Shown here piece by piece: positions 11,810-25,200 of a DNA stretch of 64,000 nucleotides (positions are counted from its first letter, which is position 1; each line of letters starts with the position of its first letter). Source of the DNA: Taenia hydatigena. Its lineage: Eukaryota; Platyhelminthes; Cestoda; Cyclophyllidea; Taeniidae. Position numbers and translations under genes: made by a program. The stretch covers positions 8,622,482 through 8,686,481 of the forward strand of contig JADWOT020000001.1 of assembly GCA_036345935.2 (NCBI GenBank), in the 5' to 3' direction. Under the pieces are notes generated by a model that saw only the letters and a program-made list of their open reading frames with translations, was not told the DNA's origin and searched no databases.

Positions 11810-13935
11810 TGTGAGAGTGACACAATGCAGAGGAAACAAAGGCAAAACAAGTGATGAGGCAATAATTTAGTGACACATTGCATTGTAGTTGGGTAATGTG
11901 TCACATTCCATGTACTAATACTGCTGCATCTTTCTTACTTACTGTTACACTCGGACGTGTGCAAGTGACTTGATTCGGTCTTTTGAGACCGCTGTTTCCA
12001 TTTGAGCTTGTGTGGACCATGGACACTTTGTTTGGCTCTCTGTTTAGCCGCTTGCATTTTCAAAAATATTTTTACAAATGGTTTTGAGTTACTTGAGCTC
12101 TAAGTAGAGATACTGTTCTATTAAAAGCTGTCGAGAGCATTGAATATGGGTCTGCCTTACTTCACATAGGAAATGTTGAGTCGTTTTTACTACCCTCGTT
12201 GCTTCTCTTCAAGTTGCCACTTTTGTCATAGAAAACATTTGAGCATAATCAACCTATGGAATTGTATATCATGCATATAACAAATTGGTATGCGCCTCTT
12301 CTTATAAAACACATGTGTGTTCAATACCGTGACTTCAACGGAAAGCACAAGACTTAACCTCTTTACTGAATACTATAGCAATACATACGAATTCCCAATA
12401 AGGATGTGTCAATGATGCCCCCTCTATCATACCATAGCGTAGGCAACGACTCGTGTAATAGAGTACATAGAATGCGGCATAGCACTATTAGACTATGGAT
12501 AGTGTGAGCTATACCAGTAGTGGGGCCAAGACGACACACTTCTGGAATTGAATAAGAAGTGACTTGTCCGAAGAAGGAACAACCGACTTTTGCGTCTGAT
12601 CCTATCCAAAGATAAAATGAAACAAAACATAAATAACTAAGAGTTTTCACAAAATTTGGATGCATGCATTTGCTTAGTGATAGCTTTAAATTCAAAATGT
12701 TCCATAAAATTTAATCACATGGTCATGTAATTTAAGTAAAATGTTAAATATGTTGCTTAAGAACAAAAATGAAAATGAAAAAAGGTTTGCACTTTTTAGG
12801 GCACGATTCAACTTTGAATCGCATATTTTGCTAAGTGAAACAAGTTTTTAAGTTAAGCAATTCGCTTATCACCTTCAAGGCTATAAGCGGTAACTGCTTT
12901 CTACTTTGTTGCTACACTACAATGCCATGGCTTTGGTAAATGTGAGCCACATATTCTTAAGACTTAGCACAATTACTGGGGATGACTTGGTGAAAATGAC
13001 TTTGCCATGTGTGAATTTCACAAGAATGCAAAGCGTCTGAGTGTGGGATAATTGGCTAAGAATGTGCTCTTCAAGGGTTGATGTGGAATCGAAATCCTGC
13101 TGTTGGCATTACTTCGCACGAAACTCAGGTAAGGCTAAATTACATTGCATACTTTCTTAACATGCCCCTAATGCATAAAATCATCTTTGCTCCTTATTCT
13201 TATGATTTTAATCATTAATACGCAGTAACATTGCTCCATGCAAAATGCTACGATGTTCGCATCTGCACATTATGTTTAGAATATTCGTAGATTTTAGTTA
13301 CTTGTCAGCTGCAGTGTTGCAGTCAGAAGCCTTTGAGACAAAGAAAGAGAGGACTTAACCACGAAAGAGCTATCCATTTGCGTTCCACTACCATCGAATA
13401 CATCTGAATGTGACTGTGTTGTTACTGGTGGTTAAGGTCAATGCATGTTCAAGGTAGTACACGTGTGAAACAACGGCAAATTATCCCTAAGCGCTGTGCT
13501 CCATGCTTTTTTCATTTTGATTTGGAAGCGATCCTGACAAGACTCCGGCCGGTGGCTTACTACGGTACCAAAAAGCAAAGTCTCCGGTTAAACTACATCA
13601 TTTTGTCTTACAACTGTGCAATGGGTGTAATTTGACTATTATAGCAGAAAAGATTCGAATGCTAACTTTACTATGCTACATGTTTTAATCTAAAACTAAT
13701 TTAAATTAAGCATCAAATGTTAGTTTACTTCTGTTCCAACGAAGTGCAGTTCCATTGTGAGACTTCTAATAGTTAGGAATGACCGCATTGCAATGCGAAT
13801 GATTTCGATACGAAAGCTGAGCTAGCATGAGCACACAGCTGCAATCTATTTACTTGGTTTTATTTGTAACTATTCAATGTTGTACTCAGCTACGATATTT
13901 TTCGTGTTTTACGGTAAGAACTTAGACCTGGTTGA
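11810..13935. other. Gene-free stretch with one donor-like site
   Basis: No convincing gene was found. A strong donor CAG|GTAAGG sits at 13128/13129. It closes a short open stretch whose last part reads MWNRNPAVGITSHETQ, but no acceptor or family supports it. The rest is AT-rich sequence without recognised repeats. Confidence 0.4.
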
Positions 13936-13939
13936 TAGT

Positions 13940-14765
13940 TGAAGGGCCCATTTTGGCAAAGATAGCTGAAATAACACAAGTCTGTGGAGCTGCGCCACAT
14001 TATAGTCATTTAGCTTTCCAATCTATCAGAATTATGCCATAGCAGCTTTTTCAGTATAGTAATCATTTGAGACAGTCCTTGTACTAATGTGTATAAATTA
14101 AGCATTAGCCGATGCTAAGAGCGCAAAAGTTGGCACAAAAGTTATAGTGCACGGATGCGAACACTCAAAAAATCGGGTTTCTTTGTGAATAGAAGTGACT
14201 TAACTGAAGAGTCAGATGCATGTTTTATTATATAAATGCTTATAGCAGGGGAACAGAGCAAAATATTTTTCTCTCTCTTTTGATCCTAAATTGATCAGAA
14301 ATAAACTTGGTACTTTGCTTCCTGCTACAATCGCTTGAGGCATTTCTTGTTACAAAAGCTGACAATTTTGGTGTGCCTAATGTAAAGGAAGCCCATTTTG
14401 GCAGAGGAAATTGAGATAGCACAAACATGTGCAACTTTGCCCCAGAATTCATCTATGTCAGGACTTAGTAGCAGAATCTTTACTGTAATTGCTCGTAGCT
14501 GTTCGCACTTAACGATCCCGTAATTTCAGTGTAGCCGAAGCATAATGACCATGTTTTGGCGAGGAAATCAGGAATAGCAGAGGCAGGGAGCTTTTTTATT
14601 TTGTTCCTCATTGTCCCAAAATAGATCAGAATCTTATATGAGTATCTCATCCCCTCCTGTGAGTTTTCGTTATAAAATCAAACAATGTAGGTATGACCGA
14701 TGTGTAGGCTAAAATGGCGATTGTCTACATTGGAAAAGAGAACTGAGAATGAGCAATCATGAAGG
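13940..14765 (+). repeat. Degenerate tandem array, period roughly 160 bp
   Basis: Related phrases recur. The phrase 'cccattttggc' occurs at 13947 and 14392, with variants at 14549 (ccatgttttggcg) and 14708 (taaaatggcg). The phrase 'atagcag' or 'atagcac' recurs at about 14244, 14411 and 14574. The phrase 'gatcagaa' follows twice, near 14294 and 14626. The last spacings are 157-167 bp; the first gap is larger, so one unit is missing or unrecognisable. The units are strongly diverged. No coding or transposon feature is visible. Confidence 0.55.
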
Positions 14766-14769
14766 AAAA

Positions 14770-17700
14770 GAATGCACAACTGATATGGGTTTGTGCACTA
14801 ATGGCAAAGTTTGAATGTTTTAGGTTTGAACAATGAATATGAGGATATATGGTAATATGGGACGAAGAGAGGAAAGTTGATTAGAGTAAATGGGGCAGTG
14901 TGTATTTTAAAAAGAATGAAATGCTTGATGGTGTAGAAACTTACTTCATGCTTTCCCCAAAGTTGTCTTTCTTTCTCATAAATGGCATTAATTCAATGAT
15001 TTACTTCTTCCATACCTACTTTTGTTTTCTATTCCTTCTTATCCATGATCCATCCATGTGCCGCTCTCACCTCGATTCCAAATTTTGCCATATTTGCGTT
15101 TCTTATTTAAAGTTTCCTTTTCAGTGGCATCACAATGAGAGGGGATTCTATGTAGATGTGGTGAAATCACTGGAAGCATTTAAGCGCAGACCACCCTCAC
15201 CTGCTTGCGCGCTGGCGCTCTTAAACAACTATAGATGGTGAAGCAAGCTTCTGCATGATGTTGTTCACCTGGAAGGTGAAAAGAGCGGCTTATTTTCGGA
15301 TGCCTCTATCAATTTATGCAATCATGCTACAGGACATAGGAAATGGAAGCGGATTTGTTACCAACCAAGAAAATGGTAAAGAAGGCTCAAAGATTCTCTC
15401 CCACGTCATTTTTGTGATCATTGGTTGGGGAAATCCTATAAGGGAGTTGACAGCATCGTAGTCCTGTTATCAGACTCGGATCAAGTCTATACAACCTTTT
15501 CCAGCACCTTTCCATTTTCCGCCTGTATGAATCTTTGCACTGCGGTCAAACCAACGACATGACGTGTTTTCAGGGTATCATTCGGATTTTCCAAGGAACT
15601 CTCAATCAACCAGCATTGTTTCCCACTCAATGCATGCTGCAATTCATTCAGTTGCCTGGTAGAACTGTTGTACGAGAATTTTCAACTCGAATCGCACCAC
15701 TTGCGATCCGTGGGAAAATACACGGTAGTGACCACATCCAAGTACAGATTCATAACTTCATCGACATCTTCATCTGCCTTGATCGACATCGATTTAACTA
15801 GCCTAGTAGATCCACCCCTACCTAGCGTGAAATCTGCCATCTTTGCTGAGCACTACACTTCGGCACAATCACAGCCACAATTGTGTGAGCCAATCCCGTG
15901 TCGACTTATGCTTTTACTTGTTTCATTTTACACCCCAACCCACATTGCCGGAATTCATGGATCTAGCTCACACCACCTCACATAAGGCATTTGTGCGGTA
16001 ATAGCTAGACCACAGCTGCCGCCTGTTTGGGTGCAAGTGAAAGCGGTGCAAGTGAGACGTTGAGATGTTTCGCCTTGAGCCTAGAAGCGGGCAGCGCTAA
16101 GCTCGATGCAGCGTGTGATATTAGATTTGAAGAGTACGCAGTCTAACCACACCAACCACTGCAGGACGGCTGGCGTAGTGATTAGTTTAGCAGCATAACA
16201 TTTGCGCGCATTTGCTCTAATTAATAGTGAAAGCATTACTGCAACGTTAAATCGCCTAAATTGGGTCCTAATTTATCCATTAGTGTCTTTCTTTTAGCTT
16301 AGCCATGGTGAACAAGTATGGTCTCTTTTCTCATCTTCCTGGCTCCTTGTTACAATCATTCCATGATCCATCTTCATCTCACTTGCAGAGCCAAAACCCC
16401 ACACAGAGTTCAAAAGGGACTGAAACTAGAACCTTTTCCCCGCTCCACATCCTATAGCACTACTGTGTGCCTTGGTAGTGATTTTCTTAAAACCATGCTA
16501 TTCTTTTCAGCTTCCACGCGGGTAGTAGCATCAGGTAAAGCTTCGCCACCATCAGCTGCTTGAATGTGTGTGTGTGAGTGGGTGTGAGGATAACAGTAGT
16601 CGACGGAATCCAGTTGTGCCTTTAAACCATTGCTCATTTTAAGGGAGGTCATTAAAACGTTGAAAAACAACAGGGATGCGATGGATGTCAGCTTCTCTGT
16701 CCTTGCCCTTGGAAAATCGGTAGATACAGACGCAAGCCTAGAAATCTTTTTAACACCTGTTCCATTATATGGTACTTTCTCTGCAAAATAGCCCCTACAT
16801 TTGGGATGGCAACAAAAACAAGGTATTACCTTCTAGTCTATTATTACCGCTTGCCACCGCCAACGTTGACTAATTTGCCATAGCACTTTTTGCTAATGAA
16901 ATCTTCACCTCTAAAAGAGCCCTCTAATCCAGTCCAGCAAAAAATTATAATCCAAATCTTTCCTACATCCATCAGAATAACTGTGCTGATAGGCAGTGAA
17001 AACAAATATGCAGTGTCGGTTACCAACCTTCTAAGGCTGCTCTGGTCATACAGCGTAAGGAGACGAGAGCTACGGGCGCCATGTCTTCAGCAAATTATTC
17101 TCCTTCTCCTTCGCTTTATTTGCGTGCGTCATTTTAACAATATCATGCATTGTGTCTAGTTTAAAATAACATAAAAAGGAAAATTATGTTTGACTTTTTT
17201 AGTGTACCATTCATAAGCAGGGCTGTCTGATCCATCTTGTATGCCTCATCCTCACAAGACGCCTTATACGTAACCAATGGTGTCAACCTCAACACTAATT
17301 TGGCCCACCGAATCGACTTGACACAACTCCATGCCAAATCGCAATTAACTGGGAAACAGGAAGTCCATCGTGTCGAATCGAGCTGAAGCATGGAGGGTAC
17401 TAAAGAATGCGTACGATCATTCTCAGATAATCCAATGAATTGAAATACTTCTTTTAATCCATGCCAAAAGCATTTCGAATCCTTAGCATAATAGCAATAA
17501 AAAGGGTTGTCAAGGGACATGGCAATATGCACGTATTATCAAATGTTCCTTTTTCGAAAAAGATGCCCAAAATGTCGATCAGACAAAATTTACCGTTGTC
17601 TAACTCGTAAAAATCAAAAAGCAGTTAGGCGAAACAGCAAATCATGGCTAAAACTGTGTAAAGGAGACAGAAAGGAACAAGTTGATATACACGTGCTATG

Positions 17701-20640
17701 TAAGGACCTTTTGCCAAAACGGCTCTCTACGTATCAAAAAGGCCTAAATTGTGACTGGCAAACTCGAGATCGTCAAAGGTTTGCAGGAGCCAGTAAATGT
17801 GTCCCCAATAATCTGATAGTGACGATTTCACCTTAACTAGGAAGCCAAACCTATCAAATTTTCGTGCCGAGTTGTAACGTAAAAAATCTGCATTTGCTCC
17901 ATTCAAGGTCCGGTGGAAAAACCGAATAATTGCCGGTGATGGTGTTGTTATCGGTGTCAGCGTAGATGTCCCCCAAGTCTGGCGACCTGGGTGAGAGATC
18001 GTCTCTATCCCTCATTATTCCTTCCATGAGAATGCTTTGCCTCCTCATCCAAGAGACTGCCATTCTTGACTTCCTTCCACATTGTTCCATTCTCCTATCT
18101 CTTCGATTGCCTCTTTGAGTTCCTTCTTCGCCTCTTTTCAAAACGAATTCTAGCCTTATATAAAACCCTTTCCTCTCATTTGCATTCATTAGAGACTTCG
18201 ACTATTCTGCGTCTCGTGCTGACGAATTCCTTTATTTCTTCTGACCCTAACGTCCACGATGAATGCCTTCTAGGTTGGACGAAATTGAGTAGCTGCTAAG
18301 TTCTGATGTGCTTTACAATGGGCTTTTCTGTCCACTCCTCTTCTTCCACATAACCATATGTCTGAACTGTCTTGCGAAAAATTCTATTTTGGCAACCCAA
18401 GCGTCGTTGATGTTGAGACGCGTGCAAAAGAGTTCCTCCCTTTTACCAACAAAAATCCAATGCCCGGCATTTGCTTGCATGCCAATTTTATTTACAAAAT
18501 GAAATAAGGGTGGATATGGGTAAGTGACGTCCTGTTTGGCTTCAGCCTGCATTCTTCGACAGGTGACTTAGATATTATGACTAAAAGTTTTGTTCTATTG
18601 CTTTACATCGCCACTTTTAAAAGTTGCTGTATACTGTAGAGATTTACTATCGTCCAATTGTCTGATCATTTATCTATTTGTCCTCCGGTAGTCGCTTGTC
18701 AGTTATCATTGGCCACTGCTATATCGTATTTTGGACACTCCTTTACACAAATCATTACCTACGACATGATGTAGTAAAATACCATCTTGGCTACTTTTTA
18801 CTCAAACTTTTGAACGTATTGATAGAGCGTTTATTAATGGCATTGATTCTTGTGCTCTCCGTTGACACCTTGGTAGTAAGCATACGTGTGTTCCATGAGA
18901 AGAGGCATGTACCCATTTAATTTATGCGTAATAAACTTTTCATAGGCTGATTAAACTTCGAATATTTTCGATGCGGCATATAATGGAAAGGCTAAGTCCA
19001 AGTTTCAGTCACGCGGAATATCAGTGTTGATCAGCAACAACAAGCGCAAAATGGAGTCGATTAAACATGTCGGTCAAGTTAGAGTGAAGAGACAGAAGGC
19101 AATTTAATTTGATTTAAACTTGCCCAGTTTCATATAAGTATTGTGCCTGAATAATCCTGACCATGGCGAATCAGATATCCATCTCTCACCTGATCCAATG
19201 CCGTCCAACCCTTTGGACGAACCAGGATAACCACAACAGTCATAAAAGATTTTAAAGCACGGAATTGGCTAAAGAACATTTGGTCAATCTAGTAAAATGC
19301 CGCATCGTCCAAAGCCGAGGAAAAATAGCACACGAAGAATGCAATAGTTGGTTCCCGAAAAGAATAAGCAGAATCGATGTAGCGTGTTTGAGAAAAAAAA
19401 TTTGTAATAATTGAGGAAATAAAAGTTTGACAGCATAACTGGCATAGGTGTGCACACATTTTCTCTCAAATTTGCACCTCTTTACAGCATATCGCGATTT
19501 TTGTCGAATCCAAACACCCTTCTCCCATAATAACAAATCACATAGATTACGATCTTTGGGTGACCATCTTAGGCAAAATGAATGTAACTGGGAGGCAAAG
19601 TGTGACTTTGTTTTCGGCGAAGTAGTTGTTCATCGACAAACGAAGACGATTATCTCAGAAGTTCTGCATTTGCTAGTCAAAGCAAAAGTTTGTGAAGTTT
19701 CTTTCCATTCTCCTTCCTTCGCCTTATCTTGCCGCACTTAACAATCCTCTGCTACTTGACCACAAAAAAAATAATTTTGGGAAAAATGTGAGGTGTTTAC
19801 ATAAGGAAATGCACTTCATTGGTGTGACACTTGAAGTCGCTGCATTAGTGGAGCCGCAACCAACCTCTCATCCCTTCTCTACATGTACAGCGGCATTACT
19901 TTTAATCTTACATGGTTTATGCTGCCACCAGGAGTAGTATGAGCCCCCACTGACCCATACACCCATTCGCGTAGATCCATCAGCACTGTAAGCATTAACT
20001 GCCAGACGGTTTGATAGTACCTACTTCGCCTGTTCTATTTCCTTCTCCTTTTTATTAATTATTTGCTGAAATGTCCTATTCATAATTTCAATCGCAGCGA
20101 TATGCATCGGTCCCATTCTCGCCATTTAACAGCCTTATTGTATGATGCCTTATCTATTAATTCAACCTTCGTTCAATGGCATCGGGAATGCAAACCTACT
20201 TTAGTAGTTAAACTTGTTATCACTTCAGTATGCCTTATTCGTACAGGCATTTTTATTTAGCTATTTAAACTGGCGCACCTTTGTACGCATCACAGAAAAT
20301 GGGTCCCTGGCAATGGTACAGAAACATATTACGATTGTCAAATAAATGACAGCAGTCTTGTCTTTCACACCTAGCGATCGGATGTGCATACAGCCGGCTG
20401 TGGACGAGATCAGCAGCAACATCGAGACCAATTACGTATTATTGCCATCAATTTGGTGTGCGATGGGGTATTTTTCGTCACAAGACCCTAGGGATGACTA
20501 CTTATTGAGATGCATTAGATCAAAAAAAAGCTAAAACTGCATGATAACTGCAGTCTCAAAGCATTCAGTAAAAGTACGCCAAGTTTACGATATGTCCTGT
20601 ACTACTCAAAAACATCCATCATAATTTTTTACGAAGTGCT
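14770..20640. other. Gene-free stretch, pyrimidine-rich in places
   Basis: No gene recognised. From about 18.0 to 18.3 kb the plus strand is rich in C and T. A short (TG)n-like run lies near 16565. Open frames up to 123 codons (for example 17161-17532 on the minus strand) have no recognisable motif and fit chance. Confidence 0.45.
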
Positions 20641-20649
20641 AACTACCCG

Positions 20650-21070
20650 TTTTCAAACATACTTAAAGGTTTAATTTTTTGCAGCCTAACAATATCACTT
20701 TGCCTTTTTGTGCACTTAATGCTACCCCAATTGTAGGTAGCCAAAAATGCGTCAGGTAGTTAAAAGAGGTTTCCGTTGTTTCTAAAGAAACTTGTTGCCG
20801 TCACACGTTGGAGCCTTTAAGGCACATCCATCAGTACTGACGCAATACTTCACCGTTCTTCTTGATTTGGTTGACACAGGACTTGGTTTTATTCAATTCT
20901 GTGGCTGAAGCAAGACTGTGCCTTTTCTCAAGCAGTAATACGTATCGCTTGTGGTCAAATGGTTTAAGCGATTCATTTTTGGCAATGTCAAGTCACTCAA
21001 AAGGGAAATCACATTTTGCTTATACACCAACATTGAATGCGATGTCGTGGTGCAGGCTGACCGCATGGCT
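20650..21070 (+). repeat. Dispersed repeat F, copy 1
   Basis: It matches 47870-48260 in the same orientation. Shared phrases include 'cttgatttggttga', 'aagcaagactgtgcctttt' against 'aagcagggctgtgcctttt', and 'cagtactgac', in the same order and spacing with many substitutions and small indels. No intact frame is shared, so it looks like an old non-coding or decayed element. Confidence 0.7.
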
Positions 21071-21789
21071 GCCACCCAAAACCGTCGTAAATTCGAATGT
21101 GGCAGATATGGGGTTGACAGACGATGAATTTATTGTTCGTTAACTTCTTTCTTGTACGTACGATCTTGACATTTTGACCAAGGGGCTGAATGGGAAAGGA
21201 ACCGAAGATGGGAAATCATTTGTGATGCCACCTTGGCTATTCCCGAATCTATCCCTCACGAGCCATCTCAGAGGTGTGTAGTTTGTGCATTTGGTCCGAT
21301 GGACTGTAGATGTGGTTGTTTGCGGTGAATTATGTACGCAGATAACAAAGAGCTGCAGTAATGGCTAAGGTATATTTACTCTATAGAAATCACTGCAATG
21401 GAAAGCGTTTAGGGATAGATTCTTTGAAGCGATAAGATCCAATCAATAGGTCAAGAGATTGTGCTTTGCTCGACGGCATTAAAAGACTCTATTTCTCATT
21501 ACTGCAATACTTAGCCTTAAGAGGTCATCATAACTCGCTTTGGTAGTGTACTACTTCTCGAGCTTCTCATTTTAGGCCCCAAGTGATTGGCGCTAGTTCT
21601 TGGTGTTAGCGATTTGCTAAGGACCGCAATAGATTCCACATTTTCAAGGTTGAATTGAGATTTTATAGGTGAAATTAATTGCTGCATTCGCTTATGTAGA
21701 ATGAAATACTGAGATTAAACTGAAATTCCAACCAGGGTAGCATAATAGTGAGGAGGACTTTGATTCGGGGCCGCATTTCTGTTTAACCA

Positions 21790-21995
21790 GTAATTGGCCT
21801 TTGAAGAACCTTTTTACAGTCACTCATTGTAGTTTGTCGAGAGTCTTGAGCAAACTTATTTCTCTGCCCTCTGATTGCTGTAATGATGGTGATCGGCAAT
21901 GGAATGGCCGTAGCAATGAATGTTTGATAGTGTAGCGGTAAAGACCTCAACAAACTTTTACTAGTTGACGAGTGACTGATCAATTACTTGGCCAT
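21790..21995 (+). repeat. Inverted repeat arm 1
   Basis: It is the reverse complement of 23460-23675, with about 1.5 kb between the arms. The arms share 'tctctgccctctgattgct', 'ctttgaagaacc' and 'cttttactagttgacgagtg' in the right order. The internal part (gatcggcaatggaatggcc) also recalls family C (gatcgccaatgcgaatggcc at 54271). The arms are clearly diverged, so this is old or built from two independent insertions in opposite orientation. Confidence 0.75.
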
Positions 21996-21999
21996 GCTA

Positions 22000-23455
22000 A
22001 CTGTTGATCGCGTCCACCAACGACCAGTAACGTAGTTAGAAGTACATTGGCACCAATTAAACGAAGACTTCAGACATTTCGAGACTGCGTCAGGAGATGA
22101 TACTTCTTATCCCCATATGGTGATTTTGTCTGTCACTCTCAGATGTTACCGCTTCCTCGTACTTCAAACTGCTTTGTTCAGGTTTTGTTTTTAGGACTTT
22201 ACCTTCAAGAGAACAAAATATTCCTTCGACGGTAATTGGGTTATTTTATCTAGCAGTGAGCGTTGTTTTTCTGAGGATGTACTGCTAGTCAGTAGGTGGA
22301 AAACGGAATCTCTGAGTTCAGAGGTGGTTGTAGGGTTAGAACGTGATCATTTGAAAGCCAATTAGCCTTGCAGGAGTAATCGTTGGACACCTCTTTGTCT
22401 GCTGATCAATTCTTACGGTCGTTTGAGGGTGCACTCCTACTTCACCTTGCCAAAATGATGGCTGAGGTGCGTGGTCCTCGCAACCGATTGACTATCTTTG
22501 CTTACAAGGCAATGAAGTGCAAAACGGTTGATAAGTTGTCCCGCTGCTGCGTCATTTCAAATTGCTCTTCATTGATTTTAAAATCGTGGTTTGATTTTAC
22601 TGCTAGAATGCATGGACTTAATTTAATTTCTCGGCTTTCGTTGTGAACTGAAATTGTCCCCACCAAGATGGTTTTCCTGGGAAGCGATCTTAGTGTGTAG
22701 GGCTGCCTGTCGTGTTCTTTTCTTAATATTCGCCTCAAAATTAACCACACGATAGAATACGCTGTTTTAAATGAGCCGCCTATAAAAAAACCTTTAGAAA
22801 AACACGAGACCGCAAATAAGGAAGGTATCTACTACACCTTGCACTATTGCAGCTACAAACCAATAACAAAATTTCCTGCATCTTGATTTAAACATCAAAT
22901 CTGTGCAGAATTTTGTTAGTGGCACAACTTTTAGCACTTATTTTCAGTGTCCTGAATGCCATGTTTCTTGAAGTTCATCGTGTATGCCAGCAATGGAACC
23001 TTTGCGCACACGCTTACGTGACACCTCGGGTGATGCTACCGGTCTGCTTCTAATCATTTATTAAGAGCTTTACATTCTAAGCATTTCTTTGATTAGAACG
23101 AATTTTACTCCTGTCGTACGGTAGCTTCTTCGTCCCATTGATAGTTTGGTGAAACTGCACAGTGCCCTCCAGTGACACCATCTGCACGAGTTTAAGTGTG
23201 ATAAGCAGGAGAGCAACATTATATCCCCTCAAATCGTTTGTAAGCGGGTGAATGGTTATGGCTAGGAGGAAGAGGAGTTTAAAACTCAGTCTTGTCGACT
23301 TTGTTTGCAACTAATTATTCACGATGTGGTAAGTGTTATTTGCGAGGAGTGCAGTAACACCAGATAAGGAAGTTAACGTCGTCACCTTGAGCATTCTGGA
23401 TTACAAGATAAATGCATCTCTTTGTTGTTTCCTCTCAGACATTACGCTTCCTTTC
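22000..23455. other. Spacer between inverted repeat arms
   Basis: No transposase-like frame or other gene was recognised between the arms. The longest open frames are 87 codons or fewer. If the arms were ends of one element, it would be non-autonomous. Confidence 0.4.
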
Positions 23456-23459
23456 CCAG

Positions 23460-23675
23460 TCACTCGTCAACTAGTAAAAGTTGCATAGAGATGATTACCA
23501 CTACACTCATAAGCGCTTAGTTCATGCATTGAAGTTCGACACCAACACTAACGCTAACACCACTTCATAACCGATCACCGTCACCGCAGCAATCAGAGGG
23601 CAGAGAAGTAGGTTCTTGCAATACTTCCAACAAAAGGCATTGGGTGACTGCAAAAGGGTTCTTCAAAGACCATTT
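23460..23675 (-). repeat. Inverted repeat arm 2
   Basis: Partner of 21790-21995 in opposite orientation. It begins with 'cagtcactcgtcaactagt' and contains 'agcaatcagagggcagaga', the complements of phrases in arm 1. Confidence 0.75.
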
Positions 23676-23884
23676 ATACGTTAAAGTGATCAAAATTGTC
23701 ACTGTCACGTAAAACTCTTCTCAACAATATTCTATCCTTATTAAAGTCTCAGCTTTGTCTCAGCATTTTATTTTACGGAAGTGGATGCAGCAATTAGTTA
23801 CACTTATCATATCCCACTTCAGTGACCTAATACAAAGCCTCTGACTGCGACGATCGGGTTTATTATGCGCAATATGATAGTAGC

Positions 23885-24150
23885 TAGCTCGGAGGATGGC
23901 CACACATCTCACAGTAGCTATTAAATCTCGAATGCGGGGCAACTTCCATGACACAGGTGCATTTAGGAGTGACTCTGCTGCAGTGATATTGGTGCTTGCG
24001 GTAGTCCTAGCAGCACAAGGAGCGTAAGCGATTTGCTCCTACCTTCTTAGCTGGTACTACTACAGTGAACGCATTCAGCCTAGTGTTTGCGCTTGGTCAT
24101 ACCTCAAAGCTTCCAAATAAGTTGTAGACATAAGCTAGACTTGCGAGCAT
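23885..24150 (+). repeat. Dispersed repeat B, copy 1
   Basis: It resembles 30530-30760 in the same orientation. Both have 'atgcggggcaacttccatga' or the variant 'agcggggcagttttcatgat', followed by 'aggtgcattt' or 'aggcgcattt'. Further on, both have 'aagctagacttg'. Divergence is high. Confidence 0.5.
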
Positions 24151-24589
24151 CAGTTGCTTTATTTTGCCAAGCTGATCTCGCATCATCACTAGTTTAAATT
24201 TTGTCAGTGAGTGGCATGCAGAGCAGCAAGGGAGTGAAGGAAGATGATGTAGACCGGACCATGATATGAGCCGATTCGTGCAGCGGATTTCGAATACAGT
24301 ACACAGGCAGCTAATAGGAAAATGCCAATCAATTGGAGATTAATATTCATCGAGAAGAACGATGGCACAAATGCGTGGGTGCAAGAACTTTCTTTTGTTG
24401 CGCTTCGTGTAAGTCCATTGACAGCTCCTCAAAATGTCGTTTACCGTTAAATGCGAAATCCTGTCCTCGATTTAGATATAGTGAACGCCTTAAAGTGTGC
24501 ATGTACGGTTATGAACAGCGATGCTTTACTATTCTGAGATGAAGTGTGCTTGATAAAGCTGTATGAATACCAGGGAAGCTGACACACAG

Positions 24590-25200
24590 TAATTTTTGGG
24601 GAGAAGATGGGTTGGTATGACGAAAGGAAAGTAATAGAATAAGCAGTTGGTTAGGAAAATTAGGAGTCAAATGGTAATTGGTATGGAAGGGTGGACGCCA
24701 GCGATAGCCTTGTGTAGGCACCCGTGGGTTTGGCATCCCACTGAGGTTGTGCTACATCGGTCTGGGTTAGTACACATCGAGGATGTGGCAGAAGTGGAAC
24801 GCCCGGGATCGCTGGCTCACCTTAATTGACCTTAGTTATCGACACCTTACCTTGGTCTTCCTTGCTATTCGTTGTTCCTCCGCACTCCTCTCCACACATT
24901 TGCGCTTATTCGTGTAGTCAGTTCCTATTCCATCATATCACATCCCTTTACGTTGTATTCGATTACAGGTCATCACGCGTATATATTACTGTATCGAATA
25001 AGGTAACACTAAAGAAATTAGCAGTGGCGTTGGCGATGAAAGTGGAAGCTGTGTTCATGATGGCGTCGGTGGCTCCATCACAAGATAAATGAGTGAATCG
25101 CGTCGAAGTAAATTTCGTAGAGTGCAGCTGTTTAGATTGCTTTTGCAATCGCATTGCCAGTGGCTCAAAATCCCACAAAATGAATTTTAAAGTCGGTATG
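24590..25200 (+). repeat. Family A interspersed repeat, copy 1 (near full length)
   Basis: One of the two most complete copies of a family with members at 26670, 31195, 32270, 35440 and 48740. The order of landmarks is 'gcgatagccttg', a short hairpin phrase 'cgtgggtttggcatcccac', 'ctgggttagtac', 'gaagtggaacgc', 'cgggatcgctg', a CT-rich middle, 'atattactgtatcgaataag', then 'gctgtttag' near the end. The hairpin pairs GTGGG with CCCAC. The phrase tagccttgcg, with ggttagtac some 57 nt later, weakly recalls Pol III A and B boxes, so a SINE-like origin is possible but unproved. No coding frame is kept among copies. Confidence 0.8.
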
